NCBI GenBank assembly: GCA_029204225.1
Contig: CM055102.1
Coordinates: 28,574,969-28,638,968 of the forward strand
Origin: Diphasiastrum complanatum
Taxonomy: Eukaryota; Streptophyta; Lycopodiopsida; Lycopodiales; Lycopodiaceae
Direction of reading: 5' to 3'
Length of the DNA stretch: 64,000 bases
Within the stretch, counting starts at the first letter, position 1; every line of letters starts with the position of its first letter. Made by a program: the position numbers and the translations under genes. This document shows, piece by piece, positions 47,991-58,985 of the stretch. The notes below the pieces were generated by a model that saw only the letters and a list, made by a program, of their open reading frames with translations, ran no database searches and was not told the origin of the DNA.

Positions 47991-48500
47991 TTAGTAGAGG
48001 TTGTCCAGCGCCCTACTAACCCATCACTTTTGTCGATTTTTTCATCAGATTTCCATTGTTTTTTCAGATTTAGTAGAGGCTATCCAGCGCCCTACTAACC
48101 CATCACTTTCGTCGATTTTTTCATCAGATTTCCATCGTTTTTCTAGATTTGGTAGAGGTTGGCCAACGCCCTACTACCTTGTCACTTTCGTCGATTTTCT
48201 CCACCGATTTGCTGCCCATTTCATGGCTTGATTGGAGGCTATCCAATGCTCTACTTCATCACCATTTTCAGCGGTTTTCTCCATGTTTTTCAGGTTATGT
48301 GCGGATTTTGGTAGCTATTGCCCAGCGCCCTACTACCTTGCCATCTTCGACGGATTTCTCCACCGATTTGCTGTCCATTTTGCTGATTGTTTGGAGGCTG
48401 TCCAGCACCCTACTTCATCACCATTTTCAACGGTTTTTCCATCATGTTGCAGGACATTTGTGGATCTTACTAACTGTTGCCCATCACCCATTTTCAGCTT
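47991..48500 (+). repeat. Tandem leader repeats, period about 79 bp
   Basis: Six to seven imperfect units begin near 47991, 48070, 48149, 48229, 48305, 48386 and 48466. Each has TAGAGG.TGTCCAGCGCCCTA-like words, then TCGATTTT and a T-rich end. Alternate units are more alike (for example CACCGATTTGCTG in two of them), suggesting dimer expansion. Confidence 0.85.
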
Positions 48501-48508
48501 GGATCTTC

Positions 48509-48510
<2 letters not shown>

Positions 48511-48590
<80 letters not shown>
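48511..48590. repeat. (CT)n microsatellite in leader
   Basis: An 80-bp CT tract between the leader repeats and gag. Confidence 0.97.
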
Positions 48591-48592
<2 letters not shown>

Positions 48593-48960
48593 AACCTCTT
48601 ATTTAAAAATCACCTTCCGTAATCGTTTGCTATTCCAAATTGCCAAAATCATACAGCCTGTTCATCGCTGCCCCAGCCCTTCCGACTTGTCACTTTCGCC
48701 TACTATTTTATCCGTTTCCAGCCATCTTTCACAGTTTATCGAAAGGCTCGCTCATCCTCAACCACATTTCACAGAATTCCGACTCCGTTTGATATTCCAA
48801 TTTGACATTTCCCTCCTGGCTGTCCAACGCATTTTTACTTTTTTCCATTTGTTGATTGCTGCCCTTTCTTAGTTGTGATAATATTGGTTTAAATAGACTA
48901 ATTTGGGTGACAACAAGAGTCCGCTCCCTCAAGTTTTCGTCTATTCCTTCCACTATCATT

Positions 48961-49351
48961 ATGGCACATTCACCTACCTCGAGTGAAACTGTTAAGGAAC
49001 ACTTATCCGATCAGTTTCGACGCATGAATAATACCCTTTCTGGTCTCATTCTTCGCTTCAATACAGTTATGACCGGCTTTGCTACTATGCAGTCACATAT
49101 TGATTTTTTACAACCTCATGGTCCTGAAAAAACTCCTGTCTTTCCTTCATTTGGGATTCCTCCTCCATTTGAATTGCCATCTTCTTCTATTAGTCAGCCT
49201 GGTGGTGGACCGTTCATTCCACCTAACCCACCTCCTGGTTTCTTTCCACGTCCCCCAGTTCCTGAGCCACACTTTGCTCCAGAATTTCGTGATAGGGTAC
49301 AGCTTGCTACCTATTCCGGTTCCTCTGACGAGAACTTATTAGAGAATCGGT
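48961..49351 (+). pseudogene. Gag 5' part of the non-autonomous element
   Basis: Opens at 48961 with MAHSPTSSETVKEHLSDQFR, a short coiled stretch, then a Pro-rich region (PPNPPPGFFPRPPVPEP) and DRVQLATYSGSSDENLLENR. The frame is broken after RFA by the nested copia at 49357 and resumes at 53456. Pro-rich N-terminus then a Retrotrans_gag core is usual for chromovirus Gag. Confidence 0.8.
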
Positions 49352-49356
49352 TTGCT

Positions 49357-49630
49357 ACTTAGAATTTGCTTTGAACAGGAACACATATCATGTTACACAA
49401 TAACACAGACAGAAAACACTCTCTCCAACAAGCTCACATAGCAATTGTATTTCTCAAAATGAAATTCCACTGTACATATAGTTGTTCACTTAGGCAACCC
49501 ATGCATGGCCCAGGTTGCCGTTGGCGGGACGCGTGTCCGGTCGACTTGCCTCGTGGCGAGGCCAACTGATCCTTAACAATTGATAGGACCCATAGTATAG
49601 TAGCACAGTGATTATACTTTCATTCTAACT
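49357..49630 (-). repeat. 3' LTR of nested copia
   Basis: 274 bp, aligned over its whole length with 53177-53450. Confidence 0.93.
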
Positions 49631-51822
49631 CTCTCCCTTAAAGTAGAGTCTACTTTTTTTATATTCATATACATAGCTTTAAAGTCAACAAACTTTAAGT
49701 ACAGAAAGCTTTGATCTAAACCTATCAAACTTTTCTCCACAAATGGCTTAGTGAAAATATCAGCTAGTTGTTCTTCTGTGCTACAATAAACAACATGAAT
49801 TTCACGACTCAGCAGCCTCTCACGTATAAAGTGATACTGAATCTCAATGTGTTTAGTTCTCACATGGAACACTGGATTCTTTGCTAGCTGAATGCCACTC
49901 TGACTGTCGCTATGTAATGTCGTGGGATTTTTTCTGCTTCATGCCAACTTCTTCCAAGATTTGTCTCAACAATATAGCTTCATGTGCTGCACTACACATT
50001 GCCTTATACTTTGTTTTTGTGGTGGATAGAGCAATTGTACTTTGCTTCTTACTAGACCAGGAAAAACAACTACTACAAAACTAGAATATATACCCTATGG
50101 TGGATCTACGATCATCATAGTCACCTCCCCAATCCGCATCCACATAGCCACACAACTCAGGTAAACCATCATGCTTCCAGTAAATCAAGCCATGGTCTGA
50201 AGTGTCTTTCACATAACGCAAAATGCATTTAGCTGCCTTCCAATGCGTTTCCGTAGGTACTGCCATAAATTGACTTACAATGCCAACAACATAGCATATA
50301 TCTGGTCTAGTCGTGGTAAGGTAAATCAAGCTCCCTACTAACTGCTTATACAACATAGCATCAACTAGCTGTGACTCATCAAGCTTAGAAAGCTTTTTAC
50401 CTGGTTCAATGGGAGTATTCACTGGTTTGCAGTCATGCAACCTAAACCTGTAGAACAACTCTTTGACATACTTCACCTGTGTTAAACCCACTTCGTGTCC
50501 TTTTTGCCACACCTCTACTCCAAGGCAATAATGCATCAGGCCGAGATCTGTCATCTCGAATTGTTCCATGAGGTCTTTCTTGATCATATCTATCATCTCT
50601 TGATTATTTCCCGTAATAATCAAGTCATCAACATAAAGAGCAATCAAAGCAACCATATCATCAAAGCATAAGACATATAGATTTGGATCAAAGTGTGTTT
50701 TCACCATCCCCTTTGAACGAAAGTAGGCATCAATCCGGCTATACCACGCACGTGTGCTTGTTTAAGACCATAAAGTGCTTTCTTCAAGTGACATACTTTA
50801 TTTTCCTGTCTCTTTGTTACAAGGCCTTCAAGTTGATCCATGAACACCTCTTCTTCTAACTCACCATTTAGAAAAGCAGATTTCACATCCATCTGATGCA
50901 AAGGCCAACCAAAATGTGAAGCTAAAGCAACAAGTAGACGTAGAGTATTCCACTTACATACCGGCGCAAAGGTCTCCTCATAGTCGATGTCTTTACTTTG
51001 TGCATACCCTTTGATCACCAATCATGCCTTGTGCTTTGCTATACTACCATCTGCATGATACTTAGTCATGTATATCCATTTGCAACCAATGGGTTTCTTG
51101 CCAACTGGTGATTCTACTAAGTCCCATGTGCTATGCTTAGCAATTGACTCCATCTCCTCTCCCATGGCCTTGACCCAAATGTCATCATCCTTCACTTCAC
51201 CATAAGTCGAAGGTTCTTTGCTTTGAATAATGCTAGATAAGAGAGCATAATTTGCTTCATACCTTTCAGGTTGTGTCTTCTCTCTTGTTGATCTTCGTAG
51301 CTCTCCCTGACTAGACGATCTTGGAAAGTCATCCATGTCGCGGCTCTCCAACAATCTCTCAAACCAGTTAGGAAGCTTCCTGTCAGGTGATCAGCTTCCT
51401 AGTGAAAATGTATCCCATGGTACATCCTTCTCCTTGCGTTTGTCACCTGCAACTTCAATCCTTCTTGCACCAAAAGGTTTGTCCCTACCTCTCCAACATG
51501 TCTCTTGAGGTTGAGTAGTAGTATCTTGAGATGTATCCTCTTTTTCATCACTTGGAAGGTCAATGAATGGATCATCATCAGGTGGTATCCTCACTATACC
51601 ATCTTTCCCACTGGATGTATCTATCTTCTCAGCATCCTCGTCTTCATACATCTTGGATTCATCAAAGATAACATCACGACTTACATGGATTTTGTTTTCC
51701 ACTGGATCAAAACATCTATAGCCCTTCACATGATCATCATATCCTAGGAATATACACTTGATAGCTTTTACATCAAATTTGCGTCTCATAGTTGGAAATC
51801 TCGTCCAATTTGCTACTTTCAC
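49612..51822 (-). pseudogene. Nested copia pol remnant
   Basis: From 5' to 3' on the minus strand: post-integrase region (51822-51391, KCIFLGYDDHVKGYRCFDP, ISRDVIFDES-like), linker and RT start (51354-51022, STWDLVESPVGKKPIGCKWI), RT (51021-50701, YAQSKDIDYEETFAPVCKW and VKSAFLNGELEEEVFMDQ, KALYGLKQA), catalytic YVDD and RNase H (50707-50081, ALYVDDLIITGNN, CGYVDADWGGDYDDRRST), then RNase H end (49872-49612, HVRTKHIEIQYHFIRERL, ADIFTKPF). At least four frame breaks. The active-site words persist but the frame cannot be read through. Confidence 0.92.
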
Positions 51823-53164
51823 TCAAAATGGACTCTCCCATGTTTGCCATCGCAAAACTGCTTGAAACTTCTACCGTAGGCCAAAAACAGTATGCCGAGG
51901 CCAACAGTGATGTCAGACGTTGAAAATAATGACCTGCACTTTTTCCCTTACCAGGCCACTCGCCGCTTTTCCACCAGTTTGAAAGCCAAATCGGCGTCGC
52001 CTTCCGAAATCCACTCAGTCGTCAACTCCCAACTACGTGCTCAGTGGAGTGATGAAATCACTTTTGGTGCATTCCGAACACTTTTTCCACAACAATCACT
52101 TTATTTTGTTGTACCATACTTGCAGGTACAGTCCGGGTGCCCTTCGTTTGGAGGTTATAGCCTTTCGTTTGGGTCAAAACGGATAAGAGACCCAAAAATA
52201 GGGACTTTTCTAGTTTTCGAACTGTTTCTTCAGCTTGAAGAAACTTCACCTTTCACTTGTGAAGGGTCCCAACTCCAATTTCAGCTTGAAAATTTTTAGT
52301 GAAGTTGAATGGTCAAATGCCCTTCAGCCCCTTCTATTGAAGTTTCCCATGGATTTAAGGAGACCTAATGGCTTATCAAGATCCGATGGCCCACATTGCT
52401 CGCAATCCCCATCGTGTATTCATCTTCCTCACAATCTGATGGAGGAGATTCTTTTGGCGCGATGATGCACTACCCTCCAGCCACTACACCCCTTTGTGCA
52501 CCGAGCACCCACTCGGGTGAGGGCGCGCGACTGCCCGCGACCTGTCTACGGGCTTTTCTCCTCCAAGCTTTTCTCTTCCTTGCTTGAAACTATGGTGGCC
52601 AGGGTTTATCTACACCTGTAAATCGCGATCCAGCGCTCTACACTGCCTGTGGTTGTCCATGGCCGTTTGCCCACTGATTAATCTTTCCAGGGCGGCCTCC
52701 TACAAGCTTGTACAGCTCCAAAAACCATTCAAAACAAAGAGATAACTGCAATTTTATGCTTTCAAACCCCAAACCAGGATTTTTTTTAGAAAACTGATCT
52801 TGGCTTCCTGTTCATAGTTCTTTGACATGCCAATTCTCTTCCTCTGAGGTCGCCCTTCTGCTAGGAGTCTGATGCTTCAATCCGTTTGTCAAACGGTGTC
52901 CGATTGAATGCACACTGACTGCAAACACCAAATAGCCTGCTTCGGAATTTCAAATTTCCGTTTGCTGAGGTTCTGATTTAGCCGACAACCCTTCTCTCTG
53001 AATCCTCACACAGTCTCAAGCACACCAAGCTTCTGTGTGCTAAACTCTCTGCACCAGTGTTTCTCCTTCCGTCTTCAACCCGCCGTAAACCCCGAACTCT
53101 CAGAAGACAATTCTCCTGAAGCTCTCTTTAACGACGATGTTGTACTGTGTACACTCCCTGTACG
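51823..53164 (-). other. Unrecognised 5' region of nested copia
   Basis: About 1.34 kb where gag, protease and the integrase core would be expected. No such motifs were found on either strand. The part nearest the PBS (about 52580-53164) is probably leader. The part around 51840-52580 could be a captured or replaced segment, including a minus-strand frame at 52058-52249 of unknown nature. Confidence 0.4.
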
Positions 53165-53176
53165 GCTCTGATACCA
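53165..53176 (-). other. Primer-binding site of nested copia
   Basis: Minus strand TGGTATCAGAGC, directly next to the 5' LTR. Confidence 0.92.
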
Positions 53177-53450
53177 ACTTAGAATTTGCTTCGAACAGGA
53201 ACACAGATCATGCTACATAGTAACACAGACAGAAAACACTCTCTCCAGCAAGCTCACATAGCAACTCTATTTCTCAAAATGAAATTACACTGTACATATA
53301 GTTGTTCACTCAGGCAACCCATGCATGACCCAGGTTGCCGTTGGCGGGATGCGTGTTCCATCGACTTGCCTTGTGGCGAGGCCAAATGATCCTTATCAAC
53401 TGATAGGACCCACAAAACAGTAGCACAGTGATTCTACTTTAATTCTAACT
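53177..53450 (-). repeat. 5' LTR of nested copia
   Basis: 274 bp, TTAGAATT...AATTCTAA inverted ends. Confidence 0.93.
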
Positions 53451-53455
53451 TTGCT

Positions 53456-54199
53456 AAGCTTGACACATATTTTCAGATCTACCCTAAGACTGATCCTCAG
53501 AAGATCCAGTTGGCTGCTTTATACTTAGATGGATGCGCCGCCACGTGGTGGCGAGTTTATCGAGCTGATCCTGATCGGGAAGGGCTCCATATATGGCATA
53601 CCTTTCTTCGTGATCTTCATCATGCTATGATTGATCCTCAGTGGCTCGACCGCCAATGTGATACATTCCGTAGTCTCACTCAGACCAGTGACCTTGCTTT
53701 TTATACAGATCAGTTTATGGAGCTCTCTTATCTTTTCACAAATCTACCGGCCACTGAGCTTATTTCTCGTTATATTACTGGGCTTCGTGGTGTCTTATAT
53801 TACGATGTTTCTTCCTTTCGTCCTCCCACACTTGTTGAGGCGATGTCTCTTGCCAATACTTTACAGCACAAGTACTCTGACACTCTTCCTTCCTGCTTCT
53901 CCCGACCCCGTCCTTCTGCTTCATCTTTTCTTGCTATGTCCACCCCTACACCTGCCCCTTCAGTTCCAGCTCCTTGCATTGTCCCTTCGTCTCCTCGTCC
54001 TCCGACCCCTCGCCCTACTTTTGTTCGACGTTACACGTTTGTAGAGTTTGCTGACCTTCAGGATCCTATATCACACAGTTTGAGCAAGTTGTCTGATTTA
54101 CTTGAGATAGTTATTGATCTACCTGAGCTCATCATTGTATCTCATAGTGAGTCAGAGTCACATATACAGGTTCCTATTGATGCTGATTCACATATATAG
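53456..54199 (+). pseudogene. Gag 3' part of the non-autonomous element
   Basis: Continues the gag frame after the nested copia: LDTYFQIYPKTDPQKIQLAA, LYLDGCAATWWRVYRADPDR, FLRDLHHAMIDPQWLDRQCD, then FYTDQFMELSYLFTNLPATE and ITGLRGVLYYDV, the classic Retrotrans_gag domain. After a Ser/Pro-rich linker (SVPAPCIVPSSPRPPTPRP) the frame ends at 54199 in an acidic stretch. No CCHC zinc knuckle was found, unlike standard gypsy Gag. Confidence 0.85.
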
Positions 54200-56330
54200 A
54201 TTGCGGCTGATATGGTCCTTGATACTGATATAGCATGCTATGATACTATTGATGATGCTGTTCCATGCCTTGATATTGTTGTTGAGTACTTTGATGCTAC
54301 TCGTGTTCTTGAGCATCATGCTATAGATATTGTCGCCTATGCTCCTTAATTTGATATTATTCATGGGTCTACGATTTCAGATGCTTTGGCTACTCCAGTA
54401 GATCTCCATATGGCATACAATTGTTCTCTTCACTTGGTATTGTTGCTATGGATCTCTCTCAGTAGACACTTTCCTTTACTCATGCTGGTCAGCATCATTT
54501 ACTTGCTGGTAATGATTCCCAGGGTGACTATCAGTTGGTTACCGGGAAGCAGTTTATGTGTAGCCTGCCAAAGGCTCAAGATGCAGCTCTTCTTTCCATT
54601 CAGAGTACATCAGTTGCTGCTTCACTTTCACCATCCGTGGGTCCTCTTCCTCAGGCCATATACCTTGGTGGTATTTCTACTATTGCTTTTGTGCATACCT
54701 CAGATAGCCCTCCTAGTTCGGTGGTTGGTGCAGTATCTTCTTCATTGGTCTCTATATCTCCATCTCTTGAGTCTGTTATGGCCGATGTTCCTGCTAATTT
54801 CTATGGGGTTCTTCATGGGTCCACGTTTGATGGTTCCCTCGCTATTGGTGATTAGGTTGTATCTTCTTTCGCTTTACTCCATGGATCTCTGCTTGATGTT
54901 TGTGAACCGCCTCATGATATTTCTACAGTTCCTTACATGATTCATGCGCCTTTGGCCCTTACCGTTACACATTTTCCATCTGAGAATATTTTCCAGATGA
55001 TCACTATTACTTATCAACGGTATTTATATGCTGGGATCTTTCTAGATGAGTATACGGGCATCCTTCAGTCTCCTTGTGTTTCTACATATAGGTTTGCTAC
55101 AGTCCATGCCGATGCTGTGGATATATGGCATTCCTGGTTATTACGTATAGCTTGGTTTCCATTTGGACCTATTGATTGGTGCTGGTTTTTCCATATTACT
55201 AATCGCCTATGGTGCGGATATCTCTATGATTCTGCATGTGGCTCTCTATCTGTTCCTTGGATTGTTGCTCATTGTCAGGCTTGGCATATCCTGATGGCTT
55301 GGGTTATTGCCTCCTTTCTAGCTACTATTTGTCCAGGTGATCTTCATATTCCCCGTCATTTCAGGTTGCTCCATATCGCTTGGTCTCTGATGTTGAGTTG
55401 CCACTTTGTTCTGGTTTTCCGAGACCATCAGAGGCCCTTGAGAGAGTTCCTTCTCCTCTCTTGGATAGTTTGTGGGGATGTTGCCGCCATATACTTCAGT
55501 ATTGCTCATATGTGCTTTGATACTCATTCCCAGCTACACATGGATATTGATCTGATGCTTGCTACTGATGATGGGGATCTTGTTCCTCGTTCCAGTGCAT
55601 TTCTTCTATTCCTCACTTGTGCGCCTGGTGTGTACTTTGGGATTACACTTGCGGCCAGTTCCGATGGGTCATCCAATTCTCCATCCGTTTTTGGTGTATC
55701 CTATGATGGATTGGTATGTCCATATGAGGTCTTTCTGGATGAGTTTTGGCTACAGTTTTTCAGTTGAGGCCTCTACTATTTCTAGATGTGTTGCTATTGT
55801 TTTTATGCATCATGCTTTTTTAGATGATGCATTGATTTCTTGGACCTTCTGGAGCTTTTGGCATGCTGCTCTTCTCGTGATAGGGGCCTTGAAGGTATTG
55901 TGTGCCATTGCTACTTCTCATTCATGGGCCTTATGGATACCTTGGGCCTTTGACCATGCTGGTGCACGTTTCTCCATTTTAGCTATCCTTTGTCAGGATG
56001 GTCTCTTTAATGTTTCCTGGCATATCGCTTGCTTTTCCATGCTATTACAGCGTGTCTGTCATCCTGCTTATGTTCCTACTCCTTGGTGTTGATCTTTCGA
56101 TGCTGCTATCTTTTCTTGGGCACCTATATCACTGAGTTTGCACATATGGTTGATGGTTACGTGTATGATGCGGCTATTCGCGATGAGTGTCCATCTCTTT
56201 TCCAGTTTCCTTATTGGCTTCATGTTGTTGATGCAGTTCTACCTTCTCAGGCTTTTTGAATACCTTGGTATGATGTCCCTATCTTTTGGGCTGATCCTCT
56301 ACTATCTTGGGCATTACGGATACCTTGGCA
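54200..56330 (+). other. Unrecognised filler between gag and integrase tail
   Basis: About 2.1 kb in the place of protease, RT, RNase H and integrase core. No active-site motif of any of these was seen. It is T-rich and built of recurring words (TGGCATTCCTGGTT, TCATGGGTCC, GATATT, GGTTGATGG), and its frames give hydrophobic and aromatic strings of low credibility. The right 460 bp (55885-56345) are shared with the second copy at 63480-64000, so it belongs to the family and is not a private insertion. Confidence 0.7.
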
Positions 56331-56337
56331 TTCCTGG

Positions 56338-56658
56338 TTGCTGCTTGATCATTCTACTTCTGATGGGCAGTCTGAGGTCCTTAACAGGATCCTTGAGGAT
56401 TATTTACGCCATTTTGTTACTCCTTCTGGGAAGGATTGGGATCATTTATGTTTAACAGAGTATAGCTATAATAGCTCTGTTAGTACTAGCACAGGTGTCT
56501 CACCATTTTTTTTATCTCATGGCTATGCACCTCTTTTACCTGGCATTCCTCTCCCTCCTGAGGATACACCTGTCACACTTGCATCTTTTCTATCAGGTGC
56601 TCGAGAGCTTATCACCCAGGCCAGTTCTCATTTACAGCATGTTCAGCAGCATTATTAG
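56338..56658 (+). pseudogene. Gypsy integrase C-terminal fragment
   Basis: DHSTSDGQSEVLNRILEDYL then WDHLCLTEYSYNSSVSTSTG and VSPFFLSHGYAPLLPG match the end of the gypsy integrase core (usual 'FHPQTDGQTE..N..LE.YLR...W...L...EF.YN...H.STG.SPF...YG'). After a stop, HRCHVEFRLGDMVYLRLR continues the post-core region in another frame. The first two catalytic acidic residues lie upstream in sequence that is absent. Confidence 0.8.
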
Positions 56659-56989
56659 ACCTCAGTTGATCGTCACCGCTGCCATGTTGAGTTTCGACTT
56701 GGAGATATGGTTTATCTACGCCTACGTTTGCACGTCATCATTTTGTCCAGGGCCATGCTTCTATTGAGAAGCTTGCACCACATTATTATGGGCTTTATCG
56801 CATTTTGGAGGTTCTTAGTCCAGTTACATATCGCTTACAGCTTCCTGCTTCCGCACGCGCTTGTGATGTATTCCATGTCAGTTTATTACGTGCTGCTATT
56901 GAGGATGACGCTCCTTGTGATGCTGAGTTTCCTACTGCTCCAGAGTTATTTCCATTTTTCCCTGCTGCTATATTATAGGTTCATCTATA

Positions 56990-57190
56990 CCATAGTCGAC
57001 GCCGCCGACAGATTCAGTTTTTCGTCCAGTGGGATGGTCGTCCTATTGAGGAGGCCACATGGGAGCCTATTGACGTCTTTTATCATACACCATCACTTGC
57101 GGATCAGGCTCGTGCTCTTGCTGCACTTGTTGATTCCTCTACATCAGATGTTCTTCTAGTTGTTGATGCACCAGGGCTTGCTGCTATTTG
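56990..57190 (+). pseudogene. Chromodomain-like tail
   Basis: HSRRRRQIQF-like then FVQWDGRPIEEATWEPIDVF matches the chromodomain core of chromoviruses (V.W.G....ATWE....), which in active elements directs integration to heterochromatin. Followed by a family-specific tail shared with the second copy (VDSSTSDVLLVVDAPGLAA). Confidence 0.75.
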
Positions 57191-57239
57191 ATCCAGTTTC
57201 TTTTCGGAAGTTGGGTCTATTTTTTTTGTGCCAGGGAGA

Positions 57240-57680
57240 GTTATGGACTCGGCTCATTACATTCGCCGCGTCCATTTACATTTACTTTACTTTATGCATA
57301 AGCAGGCCTTGGGCCCTTTTTTATTCATTAGTGACACTTAGACTATATGGTTAGCCTTTAGCCTTATTATTCATTATTAGGCCATTTGGACATATTACTG
57401 CAGAGTGGGGGCCTTTTTGGAGGACGCACTATTTTCCCTCCCAGTTGGGCCCTAGCCACCGGAAGCTTCCTTTTAGGGCTTCCTATTGGCTATAAGTAAG
57501 GAAATTGTGTCATTTGTTATTCAATTGATGATATTGATCTCTCTCTTTAGTCTCCTTAATCTCTCTCTTTCCTGCTTTCTAGGGTTAAGTCTTGCTTATG
57601 TGCTACTTTCATAGCTTAAGTCTTGCTTATGTGATGCTTTCATAGCTTAGCTTTAGATCAGCTGTGGCTTTATTCGTAAC
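57240..57680 (+). repeat. Right LTR (441 bp)
   Basis: GTTATGGACTCGG...TATTCGTAAC, preceded by the purine tract CCAGGGAGA (57231-57239). Confidence 0.93.
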
Positions 57681-57681
57681 T

Positions 57682-58168
57682 TTACCTATGTAAGTAGTGT
57701 TTGCATGAATTGTGATACGAATCGTTCAAGATTGATTTGAATTAAAAAAAAAAAGGATTTTTTTTTTTGTTTTGATTTTCAATGTTTTGATTAGTATTCA
57801 AATGTTTAACTAGTGTACTATGTGATGGAAGTTTGATGATAGCATAACATAGATTACAATGTTAAGTGGAAGCTGGAAGATGGCTTATTTGTAAAGTTTG
57901 TCCATTCAACATTGTCATGTGCACTATGTGAACACTAATATGGTTTCGGTAGGCTTCAGCTTTCCACAAGCAACAATGTATCGTGTACAGGATCCGCCAA
58001 ATACAAGCTAGTAGTTTCATGGGACTCCCCCTGTGGGTACTCGTATGCTATATTGCTAGAAGATCCTAAGCTCTCATCATCGTTGATGGGTTCATATGGG
58101 CTTGTGCCTCCATCATTCATGGACATTCGATCAATATCAAGCGATGTACTTGGTTGGTCAAACGATAG
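57682..58168. repeat. Duplicated flank X, right copy
   Basis: Starts one base after the right LTR and repeats the sequence that lies before the left LTR (47015-47510), with small substitutions and indels. The next bases (TTTCATGGGATGACTCCTGTGG) are a degenerate repeat of a word inside X. Confidence 0.9.
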
Positions 58169-58617
58169 TTTCATGGGATGACTCCTGTGGATACTCGTCT
58201 ACGATCAATCGGATATTTATAAGGTTTTAGAAACATTGTAGACATTATGCATATTGCACGACATATATTTTAGCATTAGATCCATAAATATTTGCATAAT
58301 AATTTCTTGTCAATTCTTTTGGGATGTGGTTCTGAACCATTATTCATGCCGATTCATTCGATTTCAAAATTGTTGATCTAAACCAGGTGGAAACACTCTA
58401 TGTAAGCATAGATGCACAGAAACGCGTTTCTTCTCCCAAAATCGCAATATTTTTATTTTATTTTTTTGGAATAATAGCTTATGGCTGAATTTTTTTAGGG
58501 GATCAATGGTCAAACCAGTGTTTTGCCTCTCAGAAGTGCAGTAGATGGGGCACAAACAGATCTTATTTTCAATAGCTATTTTGGTTGTTATTTGCTCTGG
58601 TTTTCAATAAATGCTCA

Positions 58618-58715
58618 GGGGGTTCGGGGGGTGATAGCCCCCCGGTGGGGGGTTTGGAAGGCAACGCCCCCCAACGGCAGGGTCCGGGGGCTACCGGTAG
58701 AACCCGGCCCCGACG
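58618..58715. repeat. GC-rich palindromic block inside the hAT-like element
   Basis: About 100 bp of G/C-rich sequence in an AT-rich region, with GGGGGGTGATAGCCCCCC (10-bp loop-free stem type) and further GGGG/CCCC pairs. It could form strong hairpins. No function is apparent. Confidence 0.8.
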
Positions 58716-58962
58716 GTAAGGCCTCTTCATGACTTGGCCTTCCAACTCCCTGAGCGAAAACACACTTACTGGGACCATCTGTGATCGTAAGAGACAGGCT
58801 AGAGGTTAGTTTTGAATTTTTATCCTTGACAAAACCCAACATGGACTAATGCACCTGAACTGGACCATCCTGCACCCGAAACAGTCGACAAACTACACAG
58901 TAATTATGCTCTTAATTAGAGCTTTCATCTGATACCCATACTGCCCATAAAAAAGCCAAAAT

Positions 58963-58985
58963 ATATATATATATATATATATATA
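58963..58985. repeat. (AT)n microsatellite
   Basis: Short AT tract inside the hAT-like element. Confidence 0.9.

Larger units (their letters stand above)
49357..53450 (-). mobile_element. Nested Ty1/copia element with short LTRs, defective
   Basis: LTRs of 274 bp at 49357-49630 and 53177-53450, starting ACTTAGAATT and ending ATTCTAACT. TSD TTGCT at 49352-49356 and 53451-53455 restores the gag reading of the host element. PBS at 53165-53176, purine tract at 49631-49640. The LTRs differ at roughly 25 of 274 sites (about 9 percent). Pol is present only from the end of integrase through RNase H, with frameshifts; gag, protease and the integrase core are missing. Since it lies within an element whose LTRs differ by only about 4 percent, LTR divergence is not a simple clock here. 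Confidence 0.93.
47510..57680 (+). mobile_element. Non-autonomous Ty3/gypsy chromovirus-like element, interrupted by a nested copia
   Basis: LTRs of 441 bp each at 47510-47950 and 57240-57680, with short inverted ends GTTATG...CATAAC rather than TG...CA. Own length about 6.07 kb without the nested element. Contents: PBS, tandem leader repeats, CT tract, gag, about 2.1 kb of unrecognised sequence, an integrase tail and a chromodomain-like tail, then a purine tract. Protease, RT and the RNase H domain are not found. The two LTRs differ at about 17 of 441 sites (about 4 percent). A second copy lies inverted at 62694 onward. Flanks show no TSD. Confidence 0.88.

Noticed and set aside
54386-57159. 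Long Leu/Phe-rich frames resembling membrane proteins
   Set aside because: They are alternative frames of T-rich retroelement filler, run across known element parts, and lack any membrane-protein family motif.
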